Assembly (NCBI GenBank): GCA_963775805.1
Contig: CAVZKG010000001.1
Coordinates: forward strand, 558,001 to 622,000
Direction of reading: 5' to 3'
Source: JAFAMB01 sp963775805
GTDB taxonomy: Bacteria; Verrucomicrobiota; Verrucomicrobiia; Chthoniobacterales; JAFAMB01
DNA: 64,000 bases
Shown: in pieces, positions 1-9,190 of the stretch
Position numbering within the stretch: position 1 is the first letter of the stretch
Layout of the letters: every line of letters begins with the position of its first letter
Made by a program: the position numbers and the translations under genes
The notes under the pieces: model-generated
What the model saw: the letters and a program-made list of their open reading frames with translations, nothing else
Database searches by the model: none
What the model was told of the DNA's origin: nothing

Positions 1-1
1 C

Positions 2-574
2 GCCGAACAGAAGGACTATTTAACGCAGCTCGACGCAGCCATCGGTGACGCAGATCACGGCGCAAACATGCACCGAGGTTTCAAAGCCGTGCTCGCAAAA
101 AAAGCGGACCAGCCGGCATCCGACATTGGTGTGTTCTTGAAATTTGTTGCGATGACACTGATTTCCACGGTCGGTGGCGCCAGCGGCGCGCTGTACGGGA
201 CCTTTTTTTTGCAGGCAAGCTCGATGGCAAATGGGAAGACCGAACTTACCCCCGCCGAATTTGCGGCGGTTCTTGAGAAGGGTCTGGCAGGCATCGTGTT
301 GAGAGGCAAGGCGGCGATCGGCGACAAAACGATGGTCGACGCCCTGCAACCCGGCATTAAGGCGTTCAAACGATCCGTCGACTCAGGCGAACTTCTGAAA
401 TCAGCATTCTCTGCCGCGGTCACCGCCGCAGAGGAAGGTCTGAAATCCACGATCCCCTTGGTGGCACGAAAAGGCCGAGCAAGTTATCTGGGCGAACGGA
501 GCGCCGAACATGCGGATCCTGGCGCAACTTCTACGGTGCTTCTATTTCGGTCTGCGGCCGAGACCCTGGCCTGA
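2..574 (+). CDS. dhaL: DhaL, dihydroxyacetone kinase ADP-binding subunit (5' end outside window)
   Basis: DhaL carries the nucleotide in the PEP-dependent dihydroxyacetone kinase: ADP stays bound as a cofactor and is rephosphorylated by DhaM, and the phosphate is passed to dihydroxyacetone held by DhaK in the cytoplasm. The frame is open from base 2 and already encodes the metal/ADP-binding signature GDADHGANM near the left edge, so only about 20 N-terminal residues should be missing. The interior SGALYGTFF and the C-terminal GERSAEHADPGATS are also typical of the family. The visible 190 codons plus the missing start agree with the usual length of about 210. dhaM follows 70 bp downstream. A dhaK gene is expected just outside the window. 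The family call is firm; only the start is unseen. Confidence 0.93.
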   Translation, partial: AEQKDYLTQLDAAIGDADHGANMHRGFKAVLAKKADQPASDIGVFLKFVAMTLISTVGGASGALYGTFFLQASSMANGKTELTPAEFAAVLEKGLAGIVLRGKAAIGDKTMVDALQPGIKAFKRSVDSGELLKSAFSAAVTAAEEGLKSTIPLVARKGRASYLGERSAEHADPGATSTVLLFRSAAETLA

Positions 575-644
575 CCTCAAATCAAAGTGAGCCGCTTTAT
601 CTGCACGAAGTCTTAGCTTCCCTGAACTACCCCAATTTCGATCG

Positions 645-3146
645 ATGGTAGGCCTTGTACTAGTTTCTCATAGCCGGCCTTTGGCTGAAGCAACCGCTGA
701 TCTCATCCGGCGGACGGTCAATAATCCTGAACTCAGACTCACCTGCTCCGGCGGGATCGGCGAACATCGCGAAGAGCTCGGGACCGACGCGGTCGAAATC
801 CAGGAGGCCATTGGGACCGTATATTCCGGTGACGGAGTGGTCGTTCTGATGGATATGGGCAGCGCGATCCTCAGTGCTGAAACGGCCAAAGATTTTCTGG
901 ATCCCGCACAGCAGCCACAGGTTCGCCTGACATCTGCGCCGCTTGTCGAAGGCGGTATCGCCGCGGCGATTCAGGCTCAGCTTGGCTCCTCGATTGATGA
1001 AGTTGTGAATGCCGCCCGACAGAGCCTGTTGCCAAAACAGGATCAAATCCAGGATACTGATTCGCCCGTCCAAGCGACGGTGGATGTGGTCCAAGCTGCG
1101 CCGTCCGAAACGGTCGACGTGACCATCCTGAATCCGCACGGATTACATCTTCGCCCTGCCGCCACCCTGATCAAATCGTTGTCCCGGTTTCCAGGTGAGG
1201 TGTTGATCGAAAACAAAACAGCCAACCGAGGACCGGTCGCCGTGCGCTCGCTGGTCGACGTCGCTCGCTTGCAAATTCGTGAGGGTGATTCGGTACGCTT
1301 TTCAATCTCGGGTTCCGATCCAAAACCGGCAGCAGCCGCGATTCGCGCCCTTATCGAGAACAGATTTGGTGAGGCACCGGCTTCCACGACCGAATCTGAT
1401 GCTCCCTCCAACGAGAATTCACGGCTCTTCGGCGTTTCCGGTGGGATAGTCGTCGGGCGGATCCTGCTCCTCGATTCGATCCCGGTCGCTATCCCGACAC
1501 GCAGGGTTGAATCGGTGGCGGATATGGCACGGGAAACCGAGCAACTCGCAGCAGCGATTTCGGCGGCTGCCGAAGAATTTGATGAGCGTATCGACCGTTT
1601 GCGACCGACGTTGCGCGAGGACCACCTGGGCGTCTTTGAGGCGCAACGCATGATTTTGGCTGATCCGACAGCCTTCCAGGAGGCCCGGGATCAGATTGAA
1701 AAACAACACCTGAATTCTGCGGCTGCCTGGCATTCCGTTTTGTCGCGTTACGTGGCCGATCAGGAGCAAGTCGAAGATCCTTATCTTCGAGCTCGAGCAG
1801 CTGATTTTCGTGAAGTGGAACGAATGGTCCTTTCCCATCTCGCCGAGGAAACCGAAAACTCTGGATTGCCTCGTGAGACATTCGTTTCACCCACCCTGGT
1901 GGTCTGCGAGGAACTCACTCCGACTTTGGCGGAACAATTCCACAGGGACGCCGTTGCGGGTGTAATCCAGCTTGGCGGCGGCACCACTTCACACGGAGCG
2001 ATCCTGGCCCGCGCATTTACTTTACCGGCAATTGGCGGTGCCCGGGATCATCTCGCCGGTCTCAAAAGCGCACAAAAGGTTGCTATTGATGGAGCAAAAG
2101 GTCTGCTCTGGATCGATCCGGCACAAAACGTTTTAGACGAGTTGCTCGCGAGTCAATTGGACGCGAAGTCCAGGCAGGAACAAGCTCTCCTTGCGAGTCG
2201 GGAACCTTGCCGGACCAAGGACGGAATCCTCGTCCAGGTCGGCGCCAACGCCGGCTCATCCAGCGACATGGCGAGCGCCGTGGCGAATGGCGCTGAGTTT
2301 GTCGGTCTTTTCAGGTCGGAATTTTTGTTCCAAAAATTTGATCGCGAACCCGACGTCGAAATGCAGCTCGCCGCTTACCGAGAGGCTTTGGCTCCATCCA
2401 ACAGAACGATCCCGATCACGATTCGTATGCTGGATGTCGGCGGCGACAAGCCTCTCAAATTTATGCCCCAGTCAAAGGAAGCAAATCCGTTCCTTGGCGT
2501 CCGCGGAATCAGGCTTCTCATGGCAAATCCGCGTTTATTACGGACCCACCTGCAAGCTATCCTGAGGCTGGCGCATTCTTTCCCTCTCCAACTCCTGATT
2601 CCGATGGTCACCGACGTATCGGAAGTCTTAGCAACAAAAAAGCTCCTGATCGAAATCGCTAAGGAATTGAAAACAGCCAACACTCCGCATCGATGGCCAA
2701 TTCCGCTCGGTGCCATGATTGAGACCCCGTCAGCCGGCATCCTGATCGATCAGCTACTGCTCCATCTTGATTTTATCAGCATCGGTACCAACGATCTGAC
2801 TCAGTACCTGCTTTGCGCCGAACGCGGCAACGCTTCCTTGGCAAAATTCTCCGACGCGCTCCACCCGGCGGTTTTAGAGATCTGTGAACAGATTATCGAT
2901 ACGGCGGTGCTCCATCGAAAAAAGGTTTCGATCTGTGGGGAAATTGCTTCGGACCCCGAAGCGGTTCCGATTTGGTTGGGTCTCGGCCTGAGAGAGATCA
3001 GTATCACGGCATCCGCAATACCGGGGACCAAGTCTCTGATTCGCCAACTGGAGACGCTGAGAATCGCGAAGCGATTGGACTCCAAAATCCACACTTTTAC
3101 TGAATCATCTGAAGTCCGGAATTTTTCCAAAACACTCACCCTATAA
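645..3146 (+). CDS. dhaM: DhaM-type PTS phosphotransferase, EIIA(Man-like)-HPr-complete enzyme I fusion
   Basis: This 833-residue protein moves phosphate from PEP to DhaL-ADP. Three modules are visible. Residues 1-125 form an EIIA-Dha domain with the phosphorylatable His9 in LVLVSHS. Residues 157-240 form an HPr domain with His168 in PHGLHLRPAA. Residues 262-833 form an enzyme I with His450 in GGGTTSHGAILARAF, the PEP-barrel motifs IRMLDVGGDK and SIGTNDLTQY, and catalytic Cys764 in ICGEIASD. In E. coli DhaM the enzyme I part is only an N-terminal fragment, and general EI is needed. Here the whole EI is present, so one chain could run the full relay. No clear Shine-Dalgarno sequence precedes the ATG. 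It follows dhaL by 70 bp, probably in one operon. The alternative label, plain phosphoenolpyruvate-protein phosphotransferase, ignores the EIIA-Dha head. Confidence 0.92.
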   Translation: MVGLVLVSHSRPLAEATADLIRRTVNNPELRLTCSGGIGEHREELGTDAVEIQEAIGTVYSGDGVVVLMDMGSAILSAETAKDFLDPAQQPQVRLTSAPLVEGGIAAAIQAQLGSSIDEVVNAARQSLLPKQDQIQDTDSPVQATVDVVQAAPSETVDVTILNPHGLHLRPAATLIKSLSRFPGEVLIENKTANRGPVAVRSLVDVARLQIREGDSVRFSISGSDPKPAAAAIRALIENRFGEAPASTTESDAPSNENSRLFGVSGGIVVGRILLLDSIPVAIPTRRVESVADMARETEQLAAAISAAAEEFDERIDRLRPTLREDHLGVFEAQRMILADPTAFQEARDQIEKQHLNSAAAWHSVLSRYVADQEQVEDPYLRARAADFREVERMVLSHLAEETENSGLPRETFVSPTLVVCEELTPTLAEQFHRDAVAGVIQLGGGTTSHGAILARAFTLPAIGGARDHLAGLKSAQKVAIDGAKGLLWIDPAQNVLDELLASQLDAKSRQEQALLASREPCRTKDGILVQVGANAGSSSDMASAVANGAEFVGLFRSEFLFQKFDREPDVEMQLAAYREALAPSNRTIPITIRMLDVGGDKPLKFMPQSKEANPFLGVRGIRLLMANPRLLRTHLQAILRLAHSFPLQLLIPMVTDVSEVLATKKLLIEIAKELKTANTPHRWPIPLGAMIETPSAGILIDQLLLHLDFISIGTNDLTQYLLCAERGNASLAKFSDALHPAVLEICEQIIDTAVLHRKKVSICGEIASDPEAVPIWLGLGLREISITASAIPGTKSLIRQLETLRIAKRLDSKIHTFTESSEVRNFSKTLTL

Positions 3147-3496
3147 AAACCATATGAAAAACGCAGAACACCATGCAGAAAGCGAATGAAATAATTTAAT
3201 CAAAACCATACTTAAAACACCGACTCGGGCAGATTTAGCTTGCTTCGTCTAACGGCGAATTTTAGTAAATATAGGTTTTAGTCAGTCCTTCAGTCCGGGC
3301 CTCCACGGTACTTTGTCGTTTCCTACTCCCCCCAAACGAAACCAACTAATGAACAATCCACTCGTCGATGAACTCATCGGCACACTGGTGATCATACTAT
3401 CCTTACGCGGCGTTATTGGTAACGTCGTCCCCTCAACAGCCCTAGCCTTCCATCATAGGGCTTAAAAAAAAAATCCCCCAGAAAGCAGTTCGCATA
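3147..3496. other. 350-bp intergenic region between dhaM and glpF
   Basis: The region holds a 38-codon ORF resembling the N-terminus of an aquaglyceroporin (3349-3465, listed separately) and a perfect 7-bp inverted repeat (AGCCCTA, 3438-3444, with TAGGGCT, 3456-3462) followed by a run of A. The A run is on the wrong side for an intrinsic terminator of either strand. The promoter of the glpFKD group should lie here, but I cannot point to -10 and -35 boxes with confidence. Confidence 0.5.
3349..3465 (+). pseudogene. Short ORF resembling the first membrane segment of GlpF, possible duplication remnant
   Basis: A 38-codon ORF (ATG at 3349, TAA at 3463) encodes DELIGTLVIIL followed by RGVIGNVV. 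Residue by residue this matches the start of the neighbouring GlpF (AEFLGTMVLILFGDGVVAMVV), with G, T, V, I, L, G, V conserved at the same spacing, and it also resembles GlpF N-termini in general. The similarity stops after about 22 residues, and no second half follows. It may be a leftover of a duplicated glpF 5' end or a coincidence in hydrophobic sequence. An expressed leader peptide is possible but nothing shows it. Confidence 0.35.
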
Positions 3497-4336
3497 ATGA
3501 AATTCACTAAAGGTCAAGAATTCATAGCAGAGTTCCTCGGGACAATGGTCCTGATCCTGTTCGGTGACGGCGTCGTCGCGATGGTCGTTCTATTCGGCAG
3601 CAATCCGGCAATCCCCGGAGAAGTTGTAAAAGGCGGTTACACAAACGTCGTTATCGGGTGGGGCTTAGCGGTCACTTTCGGTATCTACATTGCCGGGACA
3701 GTGAGCGGCGCTCACCTGAATCCGGCAGTTACACTTGCTTTGGCTGCCACCAAACGGTTCCCGTGGGCGAAGGTTCCTCATTACATAATTGGCCAATTCG
3801 GTGGCGCGTTTGCCGCCGCTTTGTTGCTGTTCATCAATTATCACCCCAAATGGATTTTGGTGGACCCGAATCTGGATCATACCACTGGGATTTTCTGCAC
3901 GTTCCCAGCCATCCCAGGATTCTGGCCCGGCTTTTTTGACCAGGTCGTGGGTACGGCTCTGTTGGTAGGCTTGATTTTTGCCATCGTGGATAAATTCAAT
4001 ATGCTGCCGGGATCTAATATGGCCCCGATTGTAATCGGTCTGCTCGTGGTCGCGATCGGCATCTCGTTCGGCGGAATGAACGGATATGCCATCAACCCGG
4101 CACGCGATTTGGGCCCACGGTTGTTCGCGGTTGTCGCAGGATTTAAGAATAACGGGCTGACAGATGGAACGGGGGCTTGGCTGCCGCCGGTCATAGGACC
4201 AATCATCGGCGGCCTCTTAGGAGGAATCGCTTATGACCTGTTTATCGGGAAGGCGTTGATTAAAGCAAATGCTATCACCGCAGAGGAACGCGCAAGCGGC
4301 GAGGATCCTACCCATCACGAACCTAAAACACACTAA
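3497..4336 (+). CDS. glpF: Aquaglyceroporin, glycerol facilitator
   Basis: This is an inner-membrane channel for passive glycerol uptake. The 279-residue protein has six hydrophobic segments and two half-helices carrying NPA motifs, at residues 75-77 (GAHLNPAVT) and 200-202 (AINPARD). Asp204 directly after the second NPAR is the residue that usually separates glycerol-conducting members from water-only aquaporins. The ATG at 3497 gives the usual start, KGQEFIAEFLGT. glpK follows after 32 bp and glpD after that, so the three form a glycerol uptake and oxidation unit. The C-terminal tail is hydrophilic, as in the family. The call is secure; substrate range beyond glycerol is not visible. Confidence 0.95.
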   Translation: MKFTKGQEFIAEFLGTMVLILFGDGVVAMVVLFGSNPAIPGEVVKGGYTNVVIGWGLAVTFGIYIAGTVSGAHLNPAVTLALAATKRFPWAKVPHYIIGQFGGAFAAALLLFINYHPKWILVDPNLDHTTGIFCTFPAIPGFWPGFFDQVVGTALLVGLIFAIVDKFNMLPGSNMAPIVIGLLVVAIGISFGGMNGYAINPARDLGPRLFAVVAGFKNNGLTDGTGAWLPPVIGPIIGGLLGGIAYDLFIGKALIKANAITAEERASGEDPTHHEPKTH

Positions 4337-4368
4337 TTGCATCTCCCAAACCCCAGAAACATTATCTT

Positions 4369-5853
4369 ATGTCAAAATATCTTTTAGCGTTAGATCAAGG
4401 AACGACCAGTTCCAGAGCCCTTGTTATCGATCACTCAGGAAAAGTGGTTGCAGTCGATCAAAAAGAGTTCACCCAGTTTTTCCCCCAACCGGGTCAGGTC
4501 GAACATGACGCAAACGAAATTTGGGCGAGCCAAATCGGCGTAGCAGCCGATGCGATCGGTCGCGCAGCAATCAGTCATTCCGACATTGCTGCGATCGGTA
4601 TTACCAACCAGCGTGAGACCGTTGTGATTTGGGATCGCAAAACCGGTGAACCGATCTACCATGCAATCGTCTGGCAAGATCGGCGAACCGCTCCGCTGTG
4701 CGATCAGATGCGGGCAGATGGCCTCGTGCCGGTGATCCAACAGAAGACCGGACTTGTGATTGATGCTTACTTTTCCGGGACCAAAGTGCGCTGGCTACTC
4801 GACAATGTTCCAGGCGCTCGGGAAAAAGCTGAACGCGGTGAACTTGCTTTCGGTACGATGGATTCCTGGCTCATTTGGAAACTGACCAAAGGCCAGGTGC
4901 ATGTAACGGACGAAACCAACGCGTCACGTACAATGTTATTCAACATTCATACCCGCGATTGGGACGATGAATTGCTGAAGATATTGCATGTCCCAAGGTC
5001 AGTTTTACCAACGGCTAAAAGCTCTAGCGAAGTGTACGGTGAAGCCTCCGTCGGAACGCTCGAAGGCATACCCATCGCTGGCATAGCCGGCGACCAGCAG
5101 GCGGCGTTGTTCGGACAGATGTGCAGCAAACCGGGTATGGCCAAAAATACCTACGGTACAGGCTGTTTCATGTTGATGAACACCGGGACAGAAGCGGTCC
5201 CCTCGAAGAACAATCTTCTCACGACGATCGCGTGGCGAAAGAACAATGTCACCGATTACGCACTCGAAGGAAGTGTTTTCGTAGCAGGTGCCGTGGTGCA
5301 ATGGCTGCGTGATGGTCTCGGGATCATCAAGAGTGCCCCGGAAGTGGAAGCCTTGGCCGAGAGCGTCCCGGACAACGGAGGCGTCTATCTGGTTCCGGCT
5401 TTTGTCGGTCTCGGTGCCCCGCACTGGGATTCGTACGCTCGCGGCACAATCGTTGGTCTCACTCGCGGAAGCACCCGTGCGCACATCGCTCGGGCCGCTT
5501 TAGAGGGTATCGCTTTCCAGGTCGCAGACCTGCTGACTGCGATGGAATCCGATTCGTCCATCAAACTGGCTGAGCTTCGCGTGGATGGTGGCGCTTGTAA
5601 GAACAACCTCTTGATGCAGTTCCAGGCTGATCTCTTGGGAGTCCCGGTGGTGCGCGCTGCCAATACGGAAACAACCGCAATGGGCGCAGCCTATCTGGCT
5701 GGGTTAGCCGTTGGTTACTATCAGTCAACGGATGAAATCTCTTCGCAGTGGAGTTCCGACCGTACCTTCGAACCGAAGATCGGTGATGAAGAACGTAAAA
5801 AACTGCGAGCCGGCTGGAACAAAGCACTCGACCGGTCAAAAGCCTGGCTCTAG
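4369..5853 (+). CDS. glpK: Glycerol kinase
   Basis: GlpK phosphorylates glycerol with ATP to sn-glycerol 3-phosphate in the cytoplasm, trapping glycerol that enters by GlpF. At 494 residues it has the standard family length. The start LLALDQGTTSSRALVID is the FGGY-kinase phosphate-binding loop, ITNQRETVVIWD and HAIVWQDRRT are GlpK signatures, YGTGCFMLMNTG is the second nucleotide-binding motif, and VDGGACKNNLLMQFQAD is the FGGY C-terminal signature. It lies 32 bp after glpF and 21 bp before glpD, which suggests a common transcript. No frameshift or missing motif was seen. Confidence 0.97.
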   Translation: MSKYLLALDQGTTSSRALVIDHSGKVVAVDQKEFTQFFPQPGQVEHDANEIWASQIGVAADAIGRAAISHSDIAAIGITNQRETVVIWDRKTGEPIYHAIVWQDRRTAPLCDQMRADGLVPVIQQKTGLVIDAYFSGTKVRWLLDNVPGAREKAERGELAFGTMDSWLIWKLTKGQVHVTDETNASRTMLFNIHTRDWDDELLKILHVPRSVLPTAKSSSEVYGEASVGTLEGIPIAGIAGDQQAALFGQMCSKPGMAKNTYGTGCFMLMNTGTEAVPSKNNLLTTIAWRKNNVTDYALEGSVFVAGAVVQWLRDGLGIIKSAPEVEALAESVPDNGGVYLVPAFVGLGAPHWDSYARGTIVGLTRGSTRAHIARAALEGIAFQVADLLTAMESDSSIKLAELRVDGGACKNNLLMQFQADLLGVPVVRAANTETTAMGAAYLAGLAVGYYQSTDEISSQWSSDRTFEPKIGDEERKKLRAGWNKALDRSKAWL

Positions 5854-5874
5854 GCAGCACAAACAGGAAACGTT

Positions 5875-7449
5875 GTGCAAAGGAATACTGCTATTCAGGC
5901 AATCTCAGACCGGTCAACGGTCTGGGATTGCTTGGTCGTCGGTGGCGGAGCGACAGGTCTCGGGACGGCAGTGGAAGCTGCCTCCCGCGGGCTTCGTACG
6001 CTCCTGGTCGAAAGGACAGATTTTGCCAAAGGCACTTCCAGTCGTGCGACAAAAATGGCGCACGGCGGCGTCCGTTACCTTGCTCAAGGCAATATCAGCC
6101 TCGTTCGCGAAGCGCTTCATGAGCGCGGATTAATGCTCAAGAACGCGCCCAACATCGCGCATCCGCTCAAGCTCGTCATCGCGGCTTTTCACCTCTGGGA
6201 GATCCCCTATTACTCAATTGGATTGGGTGTTTATGACCTGATGGCTGGCAAGCTCTCCTTAGGGCGCTCCGGGCCTTTGAGCAAATCCGCCACGGTCGGA
6301 CATCTGCCGACAGTTGAACAAAACGGATTAAAAGGAGGCATCCTCTATTTCGATGGTCAATTCGATGACGCCAGACTTGCGACAACCCTGGCACTGACGT
6401 TCTCGGATCTCGGCGGAACAATTGCAAATTACGTCGAGGTTGTCGGTCTCACAAAAAACAACGATAAGATCTCGGGCGCCATTCTCCGCGATCGAGAAAC
6501 CGGATCCGAACACGAAATCTCAGCCAAGGTTGTCGTCAACGCCACAGGCGTCTTCGTCGATGCCGTCCGAAAACTGGACGAACCTGGCAGTACAAAAATG
6601 CTGGCTGTGAGCCAGGGGGCTCACCTCGTGCTTCCGAAGAAATTTCTCCCCGGCACGTCGGCATTGATGGTACCGAAGACTTCCGATGGCAGAGTCATGT
6701 TCGGGATACCATGGCATGATCGCGTAATTGTCGGAACAACCGACGCTGAAGTCCCCGAACCGCTCGATGAACCAAGGATCCGGGAAAACGAAATCGAATT
6801 CATTTTCACCGAGGCCCGGAAATATCTAGCAAACGACCCGACTGAATCCGATGTGCTCTCCGTCTACGCGGGACTTCGTCCCCTCGTAAAGCCGGCTCAT
6901 TCTGAGTCGACTGCCGCGATTTCGCGCGACCACACCATCGTCATTTCCAAATCGGGACTGGTGACCATTACTGGAGGCAAATGGACGACGTACCGTCGAA
7001 TGGGCGAAGATTGCGTTAACCGTGCGGCACAAGTTGGCGGACTCCAACCGAACCCTTCCCGAACCGCTTCTCTACCGCTACACGCCACAAGCGCAGCCCC
7101 CGAGATTTCTGCAGCACCGGAACATCTGTCTGTCTACGGTACCGAACGCAAGAAAATCGAGGCGCTCGCTGCCGCGGAACCCGGACTTGCAGGCCGATTG
7201 CACGAACGGCTTCCCTACCTTGTCGCGGAAGTTGCCTGGGCGGCTCGCGAAGAAATGGCCCGTACCGTCGAAGATGTCCTGAATCGACGAACCCGCTCCA
7301 TCCTGCTGGATGCATCCGCCGCACTGGAAGCCGCCCCGCGCGTCGCCGCGATTCTGGCAAAAGAACTTAACCACGACGAAGCCTGGCAAAAGCAACAACT
7401 GACCGAATACGCAGCGGTTGGCCGCATCTACCAATTACGTCCCACCTGA
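5875..7449 (+). CDS. glpD: Aerobic glycerol-3-phosphate dehydrogenase (FAD)
   Basis: GlpD oxidises glycerol 3-phosphate to dihydroxyacetone phosphate and passes electrons to the quinone pool at the inner membrane. The FAD-binding loop VVGGGATGLGTAVEA lies near residue 20, followed by the GlpD signature GTSSRATKMAHGGVRYL. TITGGKWTTYRRMGED near residue 370 is the conserved C-terminal FAD contact. The start is a GTG at 5875, chosen because AGGAAA at 5865-5870 is a good ribosome-binding site four bases away and because the protein then begins about where family members do. The length, 524 residues, is normal. It is the last gene of the glycerol group, with convergent efflux genes downstream. Confidence 0.95.
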   Translation: MQRNTAIQAISDRSTVWDCLVVGGGATGLGTAVEAASRGLRTLLVERTDFAKGTSSRATKMAHGGVRYLAQGNISLVREALHERGLMLKNAPNIAHPLKLVIAAFHLWEIPYYSIGLGVYDLMAGKLSLGRSGPLSKSATVGHLPTVEQNGLKGGILYFDGQFDDARLATTLALTFSDLGGTIANYVEVVGLTKNNDKISGAILRDRETGSEHEISAKVVVNATGVFVDAVRKLDEPGSTKMLAVSQGAHLVLPKKFLPGTSALMVPKTSDGRVMFGIPWHDRVIVGTTDAEVPEPLDEPRIRENEIEFIFTEARKYLANDPTESDVLSVYAGLRPLVKPAHSESTAAISRDHTIVISKSGLVTITGGKWTTYRRMGEDCVNRAAQVGGLQPNPSRTASLPLHATSAAPEISAAPEHLSVYGTERKKIEALAAAEPGLAGRLHERLPYLVAEVAWAAREEMARTVEDVLNRRTRSILLDASAALEAAPRVAAILAKELNHDEAWQKQQLTEYAAVGRIYQLRPT

Positions 7450-7460
7450 TCGCCTCGACA

Positions 7461-7494
7461 TTCGGCGCTCCGCGTTCGGCGTTCGGCGTTCCGC
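7461..7494. repeat. Short near-tandem run of the TTCGGCGTTC type
   Basis: Between glpD and the convergent efflux gene lies a run of imperfect 7-9 bp units built on CGGCGTTC. Similar low-complexity runs occur next to other gene ends in this window, at 44682-44738 and 47714-47745. No function is visible. Confidence 0.5.
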
Positions 7495-7567
7495 GGAGGG
7501 ATGGGCGAAATAGAGGCATTGCGCGCTCATCGATCTTAATCGAGTACAAGAAGCTCTCGAGCCCTGT

Positions 7568-9190
7568 TTACTCAGCCGCGGTGTGCGCTCCTTTTTGGGC
7601 GGCCGAACGTTTCATCAGGAGCACCAGAAAGGCGAGTAAAACGGCGATCACTGCAAAAATCAGGAACGCGTCGAAATAGGCAAGGGCCGAGGCCTGTTGT
7701 TCGCGAAGATCCTCAAGCGACTGTAGTGCCATCCGGTGCGCCGCAGCCAGATCTCCTCTCTGTTCCAGGAAGCCTTGCTGGACTTGCCCGAGGTAAGAAT
7801 GCACCGCGGGATTGAGCCGATCGAGATTCTCGTTCAATCGCAGCGCGTGGAATATCTCGCGACGCTCGACGATCGTCTGGCCTACCGAAGTGCCGAAGCT
7901 ACCACCCTCATTGCGCAATAGCGCGAAGAGGCCGACAGCCGCGCCGCGCAAACTAAGCGGGATGTAGAGATAAGCGGCAACATTCAATGGCGCGAAGATC
8001 ATACCCAAGCCAAGTATCATGACCACTCGCGGCCAAACGGCCTGCCAAGGGGAAATATCCAGGTTGAGCTGCGACATCCAGAAATTGCCGGCGGCGAGAA
8101 TCAATAAGCCGCCGGCAATCAGCCAGCGTGCGTCGACACTCCGACCCAACAATGCACCAACGACTATGAGCGCCAGGATCGCAGACACGCCCGATGGCGA
8201 CATGACTAGCCCGGCATGGAAAGCGTCGTAGCCAAAAAGCGATTCCAACAAGGCGGGTAAAAGGGTGCTGGTCCCGTAGAGCACGGCAAAGGCAAAGAAG
8301 ATAATCAAGGCGCTAAAAGCAAAATTTCTATCACGCAGCGGCCGGAAGTTGACGATGGGGCTGGGGTGACGCATTTCCCAAAATACCAGGCCGACACCCC
8401 CAATTAGAAAAAGGATAACCAAAATTTGCACACGCCCAAAAGCGTCGCTCAGCCAATCCCACTCCTGGCCTTTGCTCAGTACGACCTCCCAGCAAATGAT
8501 CGTGAGCACCAGGAGGCTGAGGCCGATGAAATCGAAATTCAGCGGCTGCTTCTTCAGTTCCTTCCGGTGCTTGCGGAGGTATTCGGGGTCCTGCACCATC
8601 AGCCAGCAGAGAAACAACGCGAGCGCGCCCACTGGCAAATTGATATAGAAGATCCACCGCCACGAATACTCGTCGGTGATGTAACCTCCCAGGGTTGGTC
8701 CGACGACCGGCGCCAACAATGCGGCAACGCCAAAGAGAGTCTGAGCGGCACCCTGTTTCTCGACCGGAAAGCTATCCAGCAGAATCGCCTGACTGGATGG
8801 TTGAAGACCGCCGCCGGCGAGACCTTGCAAGACTCGGAAGAAGATCAACTGACCGAGACTGGTTGCCATGCCGCACAGCCCGGAACTGATGGTGAAGATG
8901 GCGATTGAAAGCAGGAAATAGTTGCGTCGACCCCAATGCGCGGCGAGCCAGCCGGAGATCGGGAGGATGATGGCGTTAGCGGCCAGATAACTGGTAATGA
9001 CCCATTCGCTATCGGTAACTGCTGCAGAGAGTCCGCCGGCAATGTAGCGCAGCGCCACATTGGCAATGGTGGTATCGAGCACCTCCATAAATGTCGGGAT
9101 CACCACGGCGAGCGCTATGAGCCATGGGTTAAAGACTCGCGGACTGGCGGACTCAAATGATGCCGATAAGGCAGGCGCACTCGCGTTCAT
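7568..9190 (-). CDS. emrB: DHA2-family MFS multidrug exporter, EmrB/QacA type
   Basis: This 540-residue inner-membrane proton-driven drug exporter has about 14 hydrophobic segments. Family signatures are PTFMEVLDTTIANVALRYI in the first helix (motif D1 of 14-TM exporters), WVITSYLAANAIILPISGWL in helix 2, and LAGGGLQPSSQAILLDSFP around helix 4. VVGPTLGGYITDEYSWRW is antiporter motif C followed by the loop that leads to helix 6. The ATG at 9190 overlaps the stop of the upstream emrA-like gene by 4 bp, so the two are translationally coupled. Such exporters work with a membrane-fusion partner and an outer-membrane channel. The partner here appears internally deleted (next entry), so function of the pair is uncertain. 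The substrate cannot be read from sequence. Confidence 0.92.
   Translation of the reverse strand: MNASAPALSASFESASPRVFNPWLIALAVVIPTFMEVLDTTIANVALRYIAGGLSAAVTDSEWVITSYLAANAIILPISGWLAAHWGRRNYFLLSIAIFTISSGLCGMATSLGQLIFFRVLQGLAGGGLQPSSQAILLDSFPVEKQGAAQTLFGVAALLAPVVGPTLGGYITDEYSWRWIFYINLPVGALALFLCWLMVQDPEYLRKHRKELKKQPLNFDFIGLSLLVLTIICWEVVLSKGQEWDWLSDAFGRVQILVILFLIGGVGLVFWEMRHPSPIVNFRPLRDRNFAFSALIIFFAFAVLYGTSTLLPALLESLFGYDAFHAGLVMSPSGVSAILALIVVGALLGRSVDARWLIAGGLLILAAGNFWMSQLNLDISPWQAVWPRVVMILGLGMIFAPLNVAAYLYIPLSLRGAAVGLFALLRNEGGSFGTSVGQTIVERREIFHALRLNENLDRLNPAVHSYLGQVQQGFLEQRGDLAAAHRMALQSLEDLREQQASALAYFDAFLIFAVIAVLLAFLVLLMKRSAAQKGAHTAAE

Noticed and set aside
3438..3462. AGCCCTA/TAGGGCT hairpin before glpF as an intrinsic terminator
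   Set aside because: The homopolymer after it is A, not T, on the + strand, and there is no T run on the proper side for the minus strand.
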